A stretch of 64,000 bases of DNA, taken from Kitasatospora sp. NBC_01250. GTDB lineage: Bacteria; Actinomycetota; Actinomycetes; Streptomycetales; Streptomycetaceae. The translations under genes and the position numbers were made by a program. Of this stretch, positions 39,676-47,657 are shown in pieces. Within the stretch, counting starts at the first letter, position 1, and every line of letters begins with the position of its first letter. The notes beneath the pieces were generated by a model. The model worked only from the letters and a program-made list of their open reading frames with translations, did no database searches and was not told the origin of the DNA. The stretch spans positions 2,666,001-2,730,000 of the forward strand of contig NZ_CP108476.1 of NCBI RefSeq assembly GCF_036226465.1. Direction: 5' to 3'.

Positions 39676-42468
39676 ATGGCGGATGACATACGGAACGGCG
39701 CAACCCTTCTCCAGGGTTCACCGGCGTGGGGGGTGCCCGCCGGGGGGCGGCAGCTGTCCGGGCGGGCGGGGGAGGTCGAGGCCCTGCTGAAGGTGCTGGG
39801 CGGCCTCAAGACGGCGGGCGGACGGGCGATCGCCCTGGTCGGGGAGCCGGGCATCGGCAAAAGCGCGCTGATGTTCACGGCCGTCGCGCACGCCAGGGCC
39901 GCCGGAGTGCGGGTGGAGGCGGCGCAGGGGCAGCACGCGATCGCACCCGCGCTCCCGGGCCTGCGGCCACTGCTGGGCGGGCACTGCGACGTGCGCGCGC
40001 AGGTGGCGCAGGGCGGCGCCGCGGTGGTGGCCGTGGACGACCTGCACCACCTCGCGGCCGATCAGATCCCGGGCCTGGAGCAGCTGCTCCGGGCGACCGC
40101 CACCGGTCCGCTGCTCTGCCTGCTGGCCTACCGGCAGCGCCAGCTCTCGCCCGCGCTCGCCGCCGTGCTGTCCCGCGCGATGTCCGCCGGCCTGCTGGAG
40201 GTGTGGGAGGTCGGGCCGCTCTCCCGGGCGGCGACCCGGGAGCTGCTCGGCGAGCGCCCCGACCTCGACGAGCTCCACCGCGAGGGCCAGGGCAATCCGC
40301 AGTACCTGAGGATCATGGCCGCCGACGACCGGGCGATCGCCGCGGCCGGCACGGCGATCCTCGGTGAGCTGGCCGGCCTCGACGACACCGCGCTCACGGT
40401 GCTCCAGGCCGCGGCGGTCTTCGATCACGCGTTCCACCCGGAGCTGCTCGCCGCGGCCCTGGAGCTGGAGCTGACCGAGACCATGCGGGCGCTGGACCTG
40501 CTCACCGGCCTCGACCTGGTGCGGCCCGCCGAGGTCGGGGCGAAGATGATCCTGCGCCACCCGGCGGTGGGTGCGGTCGTCTACCAGCAGCTCGGCCCCA
40601 GTCGGCGCCAGGACCTGCACCGCCGCTCGGCGGATGCGCTCGCCAAGCTGGCCGTGCCGATCGCCCGGCGGGCCCACCACGTGGCGCGGTCCCTCGACCC
40701 GAACGAGCCGGAGCACCTCACCACCCTGATCGCCGCCGCGCGGGACGCGCTGCACACCTCTCCGGCGGTGTCGGCCGGGTATCTGGAGGTCGCCCTGCCG
40801 CTGCTCCGGGAGGGCGGCGAGCACTGGCACGAAGCGCGGGTGCTGCTCGCCCAGACCCGGCTGCTGACCGGCGACGCCGCCGAGAGCCGGGCCCTGCTCG
40901 ACGCGCTGCGCCGGCCCGTCGGCGGCCGGCCTCCGCACGAGGGTCACGACCTGACCGCGCTCGCCGATGCGAGCCGGGTCGAACGCCAGCTCGGCCGCTA
41001 CACCGAGGCCGGTGCCGTCGCCCGCGCCGGGCTCGCGGCCCTGGCCGACCGCGACGGCGCCACCGCAGCCGCACTGCACGCCGAACTCGCCGACTGCGCC
41101 TACGACCTGCAGGACTACGAGAGCTGCCGGCAGCACGCCGAGACGGCCGCCGCGATCGCGCGCCGGAACCACGACCGGGTCAACGAGGCCAAGTCGCTGG
41201 CCCAGGTCTCGCTCGCCCACCTGTTCACCGGGGACCTGGCGGCGGCCGACCGCACGGCGGACAGCGCGGTCGAACTCGTCGACGCCACCTCCGACGCCAC
41301 CCTGCTGACCAATCTGGAGGCCCTGTACCAGGTGGGCATGGCCGAAGGGATCCTCGGCCGCCTGGCCGCCTCCGAGCGCCACCTCACCCGGGGCGCGGCG
41401 CTGTCCCGGCGCACCGGCCAGACGTACATCCGACCCGCGCTCCTGATGGCGCTGGCCAACACCCAACTGCGCAGCGGGAACCTGCGCCACACGCTGGCCA
41501 CGCTCGACGAGGCCGACCGGCACGCCGAGCTCGACGGCAACCCGGCGATCCAGGCGGTGCTGGCGATGGTCCGCGCCGAGGTCCTGCTGTGGAAGGGCGG
41601 TTCCACCGGGTGGCGCGAGGTGCTCGCGTCGGCCGATCGCGCCGCGGCGCTCGCCGACGGCCGGCCCACCGCCTGGGCCGTCAACGTCCGCTGCTTCTAC
41701 GCCGAACTCCTGCTGCTCACCGGTGATCCGGCCCGGGCGGGCGGGCTGCTGCTGGAGGCCGCGGGCGGCGTCGAGCTGCCCCGGATCACCACCTGGCGCC
41801 AACCGCGCTGCTACGAGACCCTGGTGCGGGCCGCGGTCGCCGAGGGCGACCGGGCGGCGGCCGAGCAGTGGGCTCGGCTCGCCGAGGCCCGGGTCGACGA
41901 GCTGCCTTCCGCGAGTCGGCGCGGGTACGCCGCACGCGCCCGGATGTGGGCCCACAGCATGCTCGGGGACTTCGAGCGGGCCCGGCACAGTGGGCTGGCG
42001 GCGGTCGCGGACTTCACCGTCGGCGGTGAGCGCATCGAGGTGGGCCGCACGCTGGTCGCGGTGGCCGCGCTCGCGCTGGACGCCAGGCGGACCGAGCAGG
42101 TGGACGGGTGGCTGGACCGCGCCGCGGCGCTGGCCCAGCAGTGCGACTCGGCCCGGCTGGCCGACGAAGTCGCCCACCAGCGTGCCCGGTTGAGCTCCGT
42201 GCCGACCGCTCCCGCCGCAACCGCCGCTCCCGTCCCGCCCGTCGCCTCCGACGCCCGGGGCGGTGCGGACCCGGCTGTGCTGAGCCCGCTCACCGGACGG
42301 GAACGGGAGATCGCCCGCCTCGCCAGCACCGGCCTGACCAGCGCGGAGATCGCCGGCACGCTCTTCCTCAGCGTGCGCACGGTCGACAGCCACCTCGGCC
42401 GGATCTACCGCAAGCTCGGCGTCTCCAACCGGGCGAGCCTGACCCGCGCGCTGCTGGGGTCGGGGTGA
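39676..42468 (+). CDS. LAL-family LuxR-type transcriptional regulator (second)
   Basis: This 930-residue regulator has a P-loop (GEPGIGKSALM) near residues 56-66, a Walker B-like stretch VVAVDDLHHLA near 120 and a long helical TPR-like centre. A LuxR HTH occupies roughly residues 870-928 (SAEIAGTLFLSVRTVDSHLGRIYRKLGVSNRASLTRALL). The ATG at 39676 is preferred over the GTG at 39667 because AAGG is correctly spaced before it. It differs clearly from the regulator at 1684-4605, so the cluster has two LAL proteins. One or both probably activate the PKS, starter and P450 operons. The gene follows a terminator hairpin and likely has its own promoter at 39516-39675. Confidence 0.92.
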   Translation: MADDIRNGATLLQGSPAWGVPAGGRQLSGRAGEVEALLKVLGGLKTAGGRAIALVGEPGIGKSALMFTAVAHARAAGVRVEAAQGQHAIAPALPGLRPLLGGHCDVRAQVAQGGAAVVAVDDLHHLAADQIPGLEQLLRATATGPLLCLLAYRQRQLSPALAAVLSRAMSAGLLEVWEVGPLSRAATRELLGERPDLDELHREGQGNPQYLRIMAADDRAIAAAGTAILGELAGLDDTALTVLQAAAVFDHAFHPELLAAALELELTETMRALDLLTGLDLVRPAEVGAKMILRHPAVGAVVYQQLGPSRRQDLHRRSADALAKLAVPIARRAHHVARSLDPNEPEHLTTLIAAARDALHTSPAVSAGYLEVALPLLREGGEHWHEARVLLAQTRLLTGDAAESRALLDALRRPVGGRPPHEGHDLTALADASRVERQLGRYTEAGAVARAGLAALADRDGATAAALHAELADCAYDLQDYESCRQHAETAAAIARRNHDRVNEAKSLAQVSLAHLFTGDLAAADRTADSAVELVDATSDATLLTNLEALYQVGMAEGILGRLAASERHLTRGAALSRRTGQTYIRPALLMALANTQLRSGNLRHTLATLDEADRHAELDGNPAIQAVLAMVRAEVLLWKGGSTGWREVLASADRAAALADGRPTAWAVNVRCFYAELLLLTGDPARAGGLLLEAAGGVELPRITTWRQPRCYETLVRAAVAEGDRAAAEQWARLAEARVDELPSASRRGYAARARMWAHSMLGDFERARHSGLAAVADFTVGGERIEVGRTLVAVAALALDARRTEQVDGWLDRAAALAQQCDSARLADEVAHQRARLSSVPTAPAATAAPVPPVASDARGGADPAVLSPLTGREREIARLASTGLTSAEIAGTLFLSVRTVDSHLGRIYRKLGVSNRASLTRALLGSG

Positions 42469-42488
42469 CCCCGGCCCGGTCGTCCGTC

Positions 42489-42542
42489 GCAGCCATCGCC
42501 GACCTCGCCGACCTCGCAGCCATTGCCGCCATTGCCGCCATC
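42489..42542. repeat. Six 9-bp tandem units
   Basis: Units of the type GCNGCCATY and GCCGACCTC follow each other six times just after the regulator stop. They may be slippage of former coding sequence. No function is evident. Confidence 0.6.
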
Positions 42543-42999
42543 GCCTGGTCGTCGCCTCTCGGTCCGGGATCGGGTGCCCACGACGACTGTGGCCGATGCC
42601 GCGGCACCGACCATCCGTAGAACTACGCGTTCCGGCTACCCAACCCAACGCGCCCACCGGGCGCCGTGATTAGGTAATCGCCCGGTTCCGGCCATCCCGT
42701 CGGCCCTGCGCCACGCCGCGGACCGGACCCGGAGCACCGCCGCAGGCGGACGCCGGGGCGGCTCGGCGGCCCGGTCCGCGGATCGGCAGGCGCCGTCGGA
42801 CAGGCCTCCGGTGCGGGGCCGTTCACCGATCCGGCGGCGGTGGGTGGCCGAAACTCGTGCTGGCCCGCCGCCGCCCGGGTCTGGCAGTGTTGCCGCCGCA
42901 CCGCCCCCGACCAGCACGGCACCGCGTCCGACACGCTCGGGGTCCGGCCCGCACAGGGCCGGGCGCAGCACACGTGAACCACCCGTGAACCGCACCGCG

Positions 43000-43095
43000 G
43001 AGCCCACCGCGGCCCGCGCCACGGCTCGTACCGCAGCTCGTACCGCGGCTCGTCCCACGGATCCCAGCACGGATCGCAGCACGGATTCCAGCACG
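43000..43095. repeat. Eight degenerate 12-bp tandem units
   Basis: The tract runs from GAGCCCACCGCG through GCTCGTACCGCA, GCTCGTACCGCG and GATCCCAGCACG to GATTCCAGCACG, in register for 96 bases. Read in the frame of the downstream gene it would give four-residue repeats (ARTA, D-x-S-T). It ends 51 bases before the next start codon. Confidence 0.7.
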
Positions 43096-43146
43096 GACGA
43101 TCCCCGCACTGAGCGCCCGCTTCCTGATCCCCGAGGAACCCACACC

Positions 43147-44010
43147 ATGACCGCCGCAGTCCTGGCATTCGAAGAAGAAGGCAGCGGGGAACGACTGGTC
43201 TGCATGCCCGGCGGACCCGGCTTCCCTCCCGACTACCTGCGGAGCCTGCGCGAGCTCTCGGGCAGCCGCACCGTCACGCTGCTCCACCCCCGCGGCACCG
43301 GCCGCTCGCCGGCCCCCGCGGATCGCGCCGCCTATCGGATCGACGACTACGTCGCCGACCTCGAACTGACCCGCCGTCACCTCGGGCTCGAGCGGCTGGA
43401 CCTGCTCGGGCACGCGCACGGCGGCATCGTCGCCGCACGGTACGCGGCTGCCCATCCCGAGCGGGTGAACGCGCTGGTCCTGCTGAACACCCCCGCCTAC
43501 GGCGGCGGCCGGGCCGAGCAGCGGGCTGCCGAGTTCTTCGCCTCCCGCGAGGGCGAGCCGGGTGTCGCGGCAGCGCTGGCCGCACTCGACGAGCCGGACG
43601 GCGACGCGTACTCCTCACCCCGGGAACTGGGCCGGCGGATCGCCGAGATCCTGCCGCTCTGGCTGGCTCGCCCCGAGACCGCCGGAGCCGACTGGGCGGC
43701 CCTGAGCCGCACGCTGACCGTCAACCCGGACGCCGCGCTCTTCTTCAACCAGCAGGTCTTCCCGCGGCTCGACGTCACCTGGGCCGCCGCGGCGATCGCC
43801 TGCCCCACCCTCGTGCTCACCGGCGACCGCGACCCGTACGCCGGGCCCGAGCACGCGGACGAGCTCGCCGCGGTGATCCCGGGTGCGCGGGTGCGGGTGC
43901 TCCCCGGCGCGGGTCACATGTCGCAGGTGGACGCGCCCGGGCCGGTACGCCGCGCCGTACTGGACTTCCTTGAAAACCTTGATGGCACCGCCGAAAGGAC
44001 GCAGCCGTGA
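43147..44010 (+). CDS. Alpha/beta-hydrolase-fold protein with Ala at the nucleophile position
   Basis: This 287-residue alpha/beta-hydrolase-fold protein resembles the proline-iminopeptidase branch, with VCMPGGPGFPPDYL forming the oxyanion-type loop. The nucleophile elbow reads DLLGHAHGGIVAARYA: GHSxGG is expected, but the Ser codon is GCG (Ala) at about residue 88. The acid (LTGDRDPYAGPEH) and histidine (GAGHMSQVD) positions are kept. It is therefore either non-hydrolytic (binding, chaperone or cyclase-like role) or uses another nucleophile. The ATG at 43147 has GAGGAA upstream. The stop overlaps the methyltransferase start as GTGA, so the two are coupled. Its role in macrolactam or peptide biosynthesis is unknown. 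Confidence 0.85.
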   Translation: MTAAVLAFEEEGSGERLVCMPGGPGFPPDYLRSLRELSGSRTVTLLHPRGTGRSPAPADRAAYRIDDYVADLELTRRHLGLERLDLLGHAHGGIVAARYAAAHPERVNALVLLNTPAYGGGRAEQRAAEFFASREGEPGVAAALAALDEPDGDAYSSPRELGRRIAEILPLWLARPETAGADWAALSRTLTVNPDAALFFNQQVFPRLDVTWAAAAIACPTLVLTGDRDPYAGPEHADELAAVIPGARVRVLPGAGHMSQVDAPGPVRRAVLDFLENLDGTAERTQP

Positions 44011-44735
44011 GCACCGGGGCCGAGTGGCAGGAGCAGGACTCCGACGACTTCGTCGCGTACGGGGAGTACTCCGCCCCCGAGCGGCAGACCCGGACGGACG
44101 TGGTCGCCTCGGTCATCCGGGCGCCCGAGGGCCCCGCCGTGGTGCTCGATCTCTGCTGCGGGGAGGGGCGGTTGAGCGGCACCCTGCTCAAGGCCTTCCC
44201 CTCGGTCACGGTGACCGGCCTCGACCTCAGCCCCGCGATGCTCTCCACCGCGGCCAGCGAACTGGCCGAGTACGGCGGGCGCTTCCGCACCGAGCGGTTC
44301 GACCTGGGCGCGACCGACTGGCGGGAGCGGGACGAAGCCCCGTACGCGGTGGTGTCCTCGCTCGCCATCCACCACCTGGACGGGCCGGGGAAGCAAGCGC
44401 TCTTCCGCGACGTGTACGCGATGCTCCGTCCGGGCGGGGCCTTCGTGGTCGTCGACCTGGTCGAGCCCGCCGGCGACCTCGGTCTCGACCTGGCCCGGCG
44501 GATGTGGGACGAGGCCGTGGAGGCGCAGTCCCGCCAGGCCACCGGGGACACCGGGCTCCACCGCACGTTCCGTGAACTGGAGTGGAACGGCTGTCAGTTC
44601 CCCGACCCGCTGGACCAGCCGTCCACCCTGGTGGACCAGCTGGACTGGCTGCGGGCGGCCGGTTTCGCCCAGGTCGACGCGTACTGGCTGGAGGCCGGTC
44701 ACGCGATCTTCGGCGGCGTCAAGCGTGGGACGTGA
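44007..44735 (+). CDS. Class I SAM-dependent methyltransferase
   Basis: This 242-residue Rossmann-fold methyltransferase has SAM motif I VLDLCCGEGRLS (about residues 47-58), an acidic residue ending strand 2 in VTGLDLSPAML, and the post-I segments VVSSLAIHHLDG and LRPGGAFVVVDLVEP of the ubiE/small-molecule type. The GTG start overlaps the hydrolase-like gene (GTGA). The substrate is unknown; O-, N- or C-methylation of a natural product is possible. Its 3' end overlaps the convergent acetyltransferase gene by 17 bases. Confidence 0.88.
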   Translation: MSTGAEWQEQDSDDFVAYGEYSAPERQTRTDVVASVIRAPEGPAVVLDLCCGEGRLSGTLLKAFPSVTVTGLDLSPAMLSTAASELAEYGGRFRTERFDLGATDWRERDEAPYAVVSSLAIHHLDGPGKQALFRDVYAMLRPGGAFVVVDLVEPAGDLGLDLARRMWDEAVEAQSRQATGDTGLHRTFRELEWNGCQFPDPLDQPSTLVDQLDWLRAAGFAQVDAYWLEAGHAIFGGVKRGT

Positions 44736-45348
44736 GGAGCGGATCCCCGCCGTCACGGCAGTCGAGCGATGATCCGGCCGCACCACGCACGACGTGCGGG
44801 TCCGCGCTTGCGGCCAGGTCCAGTTCCAGCAGCCGGGAGCGCCGCTCCGGCACCAGCCGCCGGCTCACCTCAGGCTCGGCCGACCTGGGCTCCGGGAGCC
44901 GGAACCCGCGCTGCTCGAACCAGCGGTCGCGCCGGTTCGTCGCCGTGTAGAGGACGGTGACACCGCGTTCGGCCAGCCGGTCGACCGCGTGCCCCAGGAG
45001 CCGGCTGCCGAGCCCCCGACCGTGCCACGATTCGTCCACGCACAGGTTGTACAGGAATGCGCAGCGCCGCTCGGATCCGTCGATCAGTTCCAAGGCGTAG
45101 CAACCGCGGACCGCGCCGTCGGCTTCGGCCACCTGGTAGTCGCCCAGCTGCCGGACGAAATCATCGGGCGAGCGCCGTCGCAGCGCACCGGTGCGTGCAT
45201 GCGGTTCGGACAGCCGGATGACGGCCTCGATGTCGCCGACGCGCGCCCCGCGCACGGAGGTCCTGGCGGAGGCTGTCGGTTCCGGGTTCATCGGCATCGA
45301 ATGGCAGGGGCGGCGGCCGGCATCAGCGCTCCGGACCCCGAGGCTCAT
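44719..45348 (-). CDS. GNAT-family N-acetyltransferase
   Basis: This 209-residue acetyltransferase has the acetyl-CoA pyrophosphate loop VDESWHGRGLGSRLLGHAVD (Q/RxxGxG/A type), the beta-strand FLYNLCVDE and the C-terminal motif VTVLYTATNRRDRWFEQRGF. The ATG at 45348 overlaps the stop of the dehydrogenase gene (ATGA), so it is translationally coupled. Internal ATGs at 45297 and 45291 give a shorter protein nearer the conserved domain and cannot be excluded. The substrate is unknown; self-resistance or amine capping are possibilities but unsupported. The C-terminal 40 residues beyond the domain are low-similarity. Confidence 0.82.
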   Translation of the reverse strand: MSLGVRSADAGRRPCHSMPMNPEPTASARTSVRGARVGDIEAVIRLSEPHARTGALRRRSPDDFVRQLGDYQVAEADGAVRGCYALELIDGSERRCAFLYNLCVDESWHGRGLGSRLLGHAVDRLAERGVTVLYTATNRRDRWFEQRGFRLPEPRSAEPEVSRRLVPERRSRLLELDLAASADPHVVRGAAGSSLDCRDGGDPLLTSHA

Positions 45349-46133
45349 TTCCGGACTTTCTCCGGGACGGCAGCACCACTGAAACCGAGACCGAACAGCT
45401 GCTGGGTCGGCATGAGTTCGATGAGGTTGACATTGACGTGAACAGGCTGGGCCAGACACCACACGACGGCGTTCGCGACATCCTCCGCACTCAGGGGCGT
45501 GAGGTTTTCGTAGAGCGCACGCGCGCGGTCCTGGTCACCGTCGTACCGCACCAGCGCGAACTCCGTCTCGGCCATGCCCGGCTCGACGCAGGTGACCCGC
45601 AGGCCCGTGCCGTCGAGGTCGGTACGCAGATTGAGACTGAGCTGCCGCACGAAGGCCTTGGTGGCCCCGTACACATTGCCGCCGAGGTAGGGATAACTCG
45701 CCGCGATCGAGCCCAGGTTCACGATGTGGCCGTATCCCGCCGCGAGCATGCGCGGCAGCACTGCCCTGGTGCAGTTGAGGACACCGTTGATGTTGGTCTC
45801 GACCATTTCCTGCCAGTCCGCGGAGGCCGCGTGCTGGACCGGGCCGAATCCCTTGGACAGACCGGCATTGTTGACGAGTATGCCGATGTCGGCGAATCGT
45901 TCCGGCAGGCCGTCGAGCGCCGCCGCCACCGCATCGGCGTCACGTACGTCGACCGCGACCGGGTGGAACAGGTCCGCGCCGATCTCCTCGCGCAGCTGTT
46001 CAAGCCGTGCGGAGCGCCGGGCCAGCCCGATGACCGGCCGGCCCTCTTTGGCGAGGGATCGGGCGATCGCTGCTCCGAATCCGGACGAGGCTCCGGTGAC
46101 AAGAGCGGCAGACGCTTGCGGAATACTCTTCAC
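45345..46133 (-). CDS. Short-chain dehydrogenase/reductase
   Basis: This 262-residue classical SDR has the cofactor loop TGASSGFGAAIA (about residues 14-25), NNAG, catalytic Ser in LGSIAASYPYLGG, and YxxxK as YGATKAF. The sequence is YdfG-like, a group of NADP-dependent dehydrogenases of 3-hydroxy acids and related alcohols. The GTG at 46133 is chosen over a longer reading to 46202 because GGAGG is spaced eight bases before it. It is the first gene of a two-gene minus-strand unit with the acetyltransferase. It may act on a ketone or alcohol of the product, or may be unrelated. Confidence 0.88.
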   Translation of the reverse strand: MKSIPQASAALVTGASSGFGAAIARSLAKEGRPVIGLARRSARLEQLREEIGADLFHPVAVDVRDADAVAAALDGLPERFADIGILVNNAGLSKGFGPVQHAASADWQEMVETNINGVLNCTRAVLPRMLAAGYGHIVNLGSIAASYPYLGGNVYGATKAFVRQLSLNLRTDLDGTGLRVTCVEPGMAETEFALVRYDGDQDRARALYENLTPLSAEDVANAVVWCLAQPVHVNVNLIELMPTQQLFGLGFSGAAVPEKVRK

Positions 46134-46681
46134 CCACAGGCCTCCTGATCGGAATGAATGACGGATCCGGGCCCGCGAAAAGGGCGACCGAAGCACGGCC
46201 ATTCCGCGCAGTTTGCCATCCTCGGGTACTGCAGAGCCTCAGGAGATGCACCGTATCCCCTGAAGAATGATCTGTCCAACCATCTGCGTAAGCGAGTTGA
46301 TGCAGCGACAGCTACGGTCCGCGGAACTGACGCCCGCCGAAGGAGAAGCCGAAGACATTAAGGGAGGATTTCGTGCAGGGCGGCGCCATTCAGTGGATCT
46401 GCCCGGTTTGATCACGTGATGCCGAGGGCGGCCACGGCCAGGAGTGCGGCACCGGTGGGCAGGCGGGAGCCGAGCGCGGCGGGTTCGCCCTTGCAGCCCG
46501 GACAAGCCGCCTTGTAGCATCGCGAAGCTGATCATGAACACTGCCGAACGCGTGCAGAATTCCGGGACTCTCCGCACAGCACCCGGGAAGAACGTGCACG
46601 ACGATGAATGGCCCGGTAGTGAATCAGGCGGCAACAGGGGCTGAACGAACCTTTGATTCGCACCGGTCGAGGAGAGTGGGC
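46134..46681. other. Divergent intergenic region between SDR and thioesterase genes
   Basis: These 548 bases are AT-richer than their surroundings and should contain divergent promoters for the dehydrogenase (minus) and thioesterase (plus). I see no gene, strong hairpin or RNA structure. GAGGAG at 46669-46674 is the thioesterase ribosome binding site. Confidence 0.55.
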
Positions 46682-47476
46682 ATGCGCAGTACCGAAAACG
46701 GTTCGGCCGATCGATGGTTTCGGACCGTGCAGCGCTGTCCCACTCCACGTGTCCGGATCATCTGCTTTCCCCACGCGGGAGGGGCGGCGAGCTTCTTCCG
46801 CTCGTGGGCCGAGTTCGTGCCGGACGACGTGGAGCTCATCGCTGTCCGCTATCCCGGACGCGAGGACCGGCTCCTCGACCCGCCGGCCGGGACCATGGCG
46901 GAGCTGGCCGACCCGATAGCCGACGGGTGCTCCCGATTCCTCGACGCCCCCTTGGCGTTGTTCGGTCACAGCATGGGCGCGTCGGTCGCCTACGAGGTGG
47001 CCCTGCGGCTCCGGGCGGCGCACGGTGCCGTCCTGGCCGGGCTCTTCGTCTCCAGCCGCCCGGCACCCGGACGGGAGAAGCACCGGAGCCTCTCCCTGGC
47101 CAGCGACGACGAACTGATCGAAGACATCGCCCTGCAGGGCGGCACCGATGCGCGGACCTTCGCGAACCCGGAGCTGCGAGGGCTGGTGCTCCCCGCCATC
47201 CGCGCCGACTACCGTCTGGTCGACGGCTACCGGGCGCTGACGAGCCACGCCCCCCTCGACACCCCGGTCGTCGCCTACTACGGCGACGACGAGGCGGACC
47301 TGGACCGCGATTCCGTTGCGGCGTGGTCGTCGGTGACCGCTGCCACCTTCACCGTGCGTTCGTTCGACGGCGGTCATTTCTACCTCGCAGACCACCGCCA
47401 GGAGCTGCTGGCGCACCTCTTCGCAAGCCTCGGCAGCGGACCGGCCACCGCGACGGGTCCTGCCCGACCACGGTAG
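46682..47476 (+). CDS. Type II thioesterase
   Basis: This 264-residue discrete thioesterase of the PKS/NRPS-editing type begins RVRIICFPHAGGAASFFRSW. Its catalytic Ser is in LFGHSMGASVAYE, the acidic residue in YYGDDEAD, and the His in FDGGHFYLADH. Such enzymes hydrolyse misprimed or stalled acyl groups from carrier proteins. The ATG at 46682 is preferred over the in-frame ATG at 46604 because GAGGAG lies directly before it and the extension is non-conserved. It converges with the NRPS gene, separated by a hairpin. It could serve the NRPS, the PKS or both. Confidence 0.93.
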   Translation: MRSTENGSADRWFRTVQRCPTPRVRIICFPHAGGAASFFRSWAEFVPDDVELIAVRYPGREDRLLDPPAGTMAELADPIADGCSRFLDAPLALFGHSMGASVAYEVALRLRAAHGAVLAGLFVSSRPAPGREKHRSLSLASDDELIEDIALQGGTDARTFANPELRGLVLPAIRADYRLVDGYRALTSHAPLDTPVVAYYGDDEADLDRDSVAAWSSVTAATFTVRSFDGGHFYLADHRQELLAHLFASLGSGPATATGPARPR

Positions 47477-47570
47477 GGGGCCAGCGCGAGCGCGACGTCC
47501 AGCGCTGCCTTGCTCGCGGGTCGCGAACCCGCGCACGTGCGCCCGCCGCTGCCGTCCGGCGGCCCGAGGC

Positions 47571-47611
47571 CCAGGGGAGTGCCCAGCCGTTCTCGCCGGG
47601 CACTCCCCTGG
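47571..47611. terminator. Bidirectional terminator between thioesterase and NRPS genes
   Basis: A 14-bp perfect stem (CCAGGGGAGTGCCC at 47571-47584 with 47598-47611) and 13-base loop lie between convergent stop codons (47476 and 47658). Confidence 0.78.
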
Positions 47612-47657
47612 CCTGCCTCACCAGCAGTCCGTCCTCCGGGACTCCCCTCCCCCTTCG

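Larger units (their letters stand above)
42469..43146. other. Non-coding, repeat-bearing gap after the second regulator
   Basis: These 678 bases contain no gene I can support. They hold a 9-bp tandem repeat tract (42489-42542) and a 12-bp tandem repeat tract (43000-43095). GAGGAA at 43133-43138 is the ribosome binding site of the next gene. The reading frame of the next gene stays open back to 42811, so an N-terminal extension is possible but unlikely. Confidence 0.6.

Noticed and set aside
46134..46681. Small ORFs in the SDR-thioesterase gap
   Set aside because: They have no ribosome binding sites or conserved features, and they overlap expected divergent promoters.
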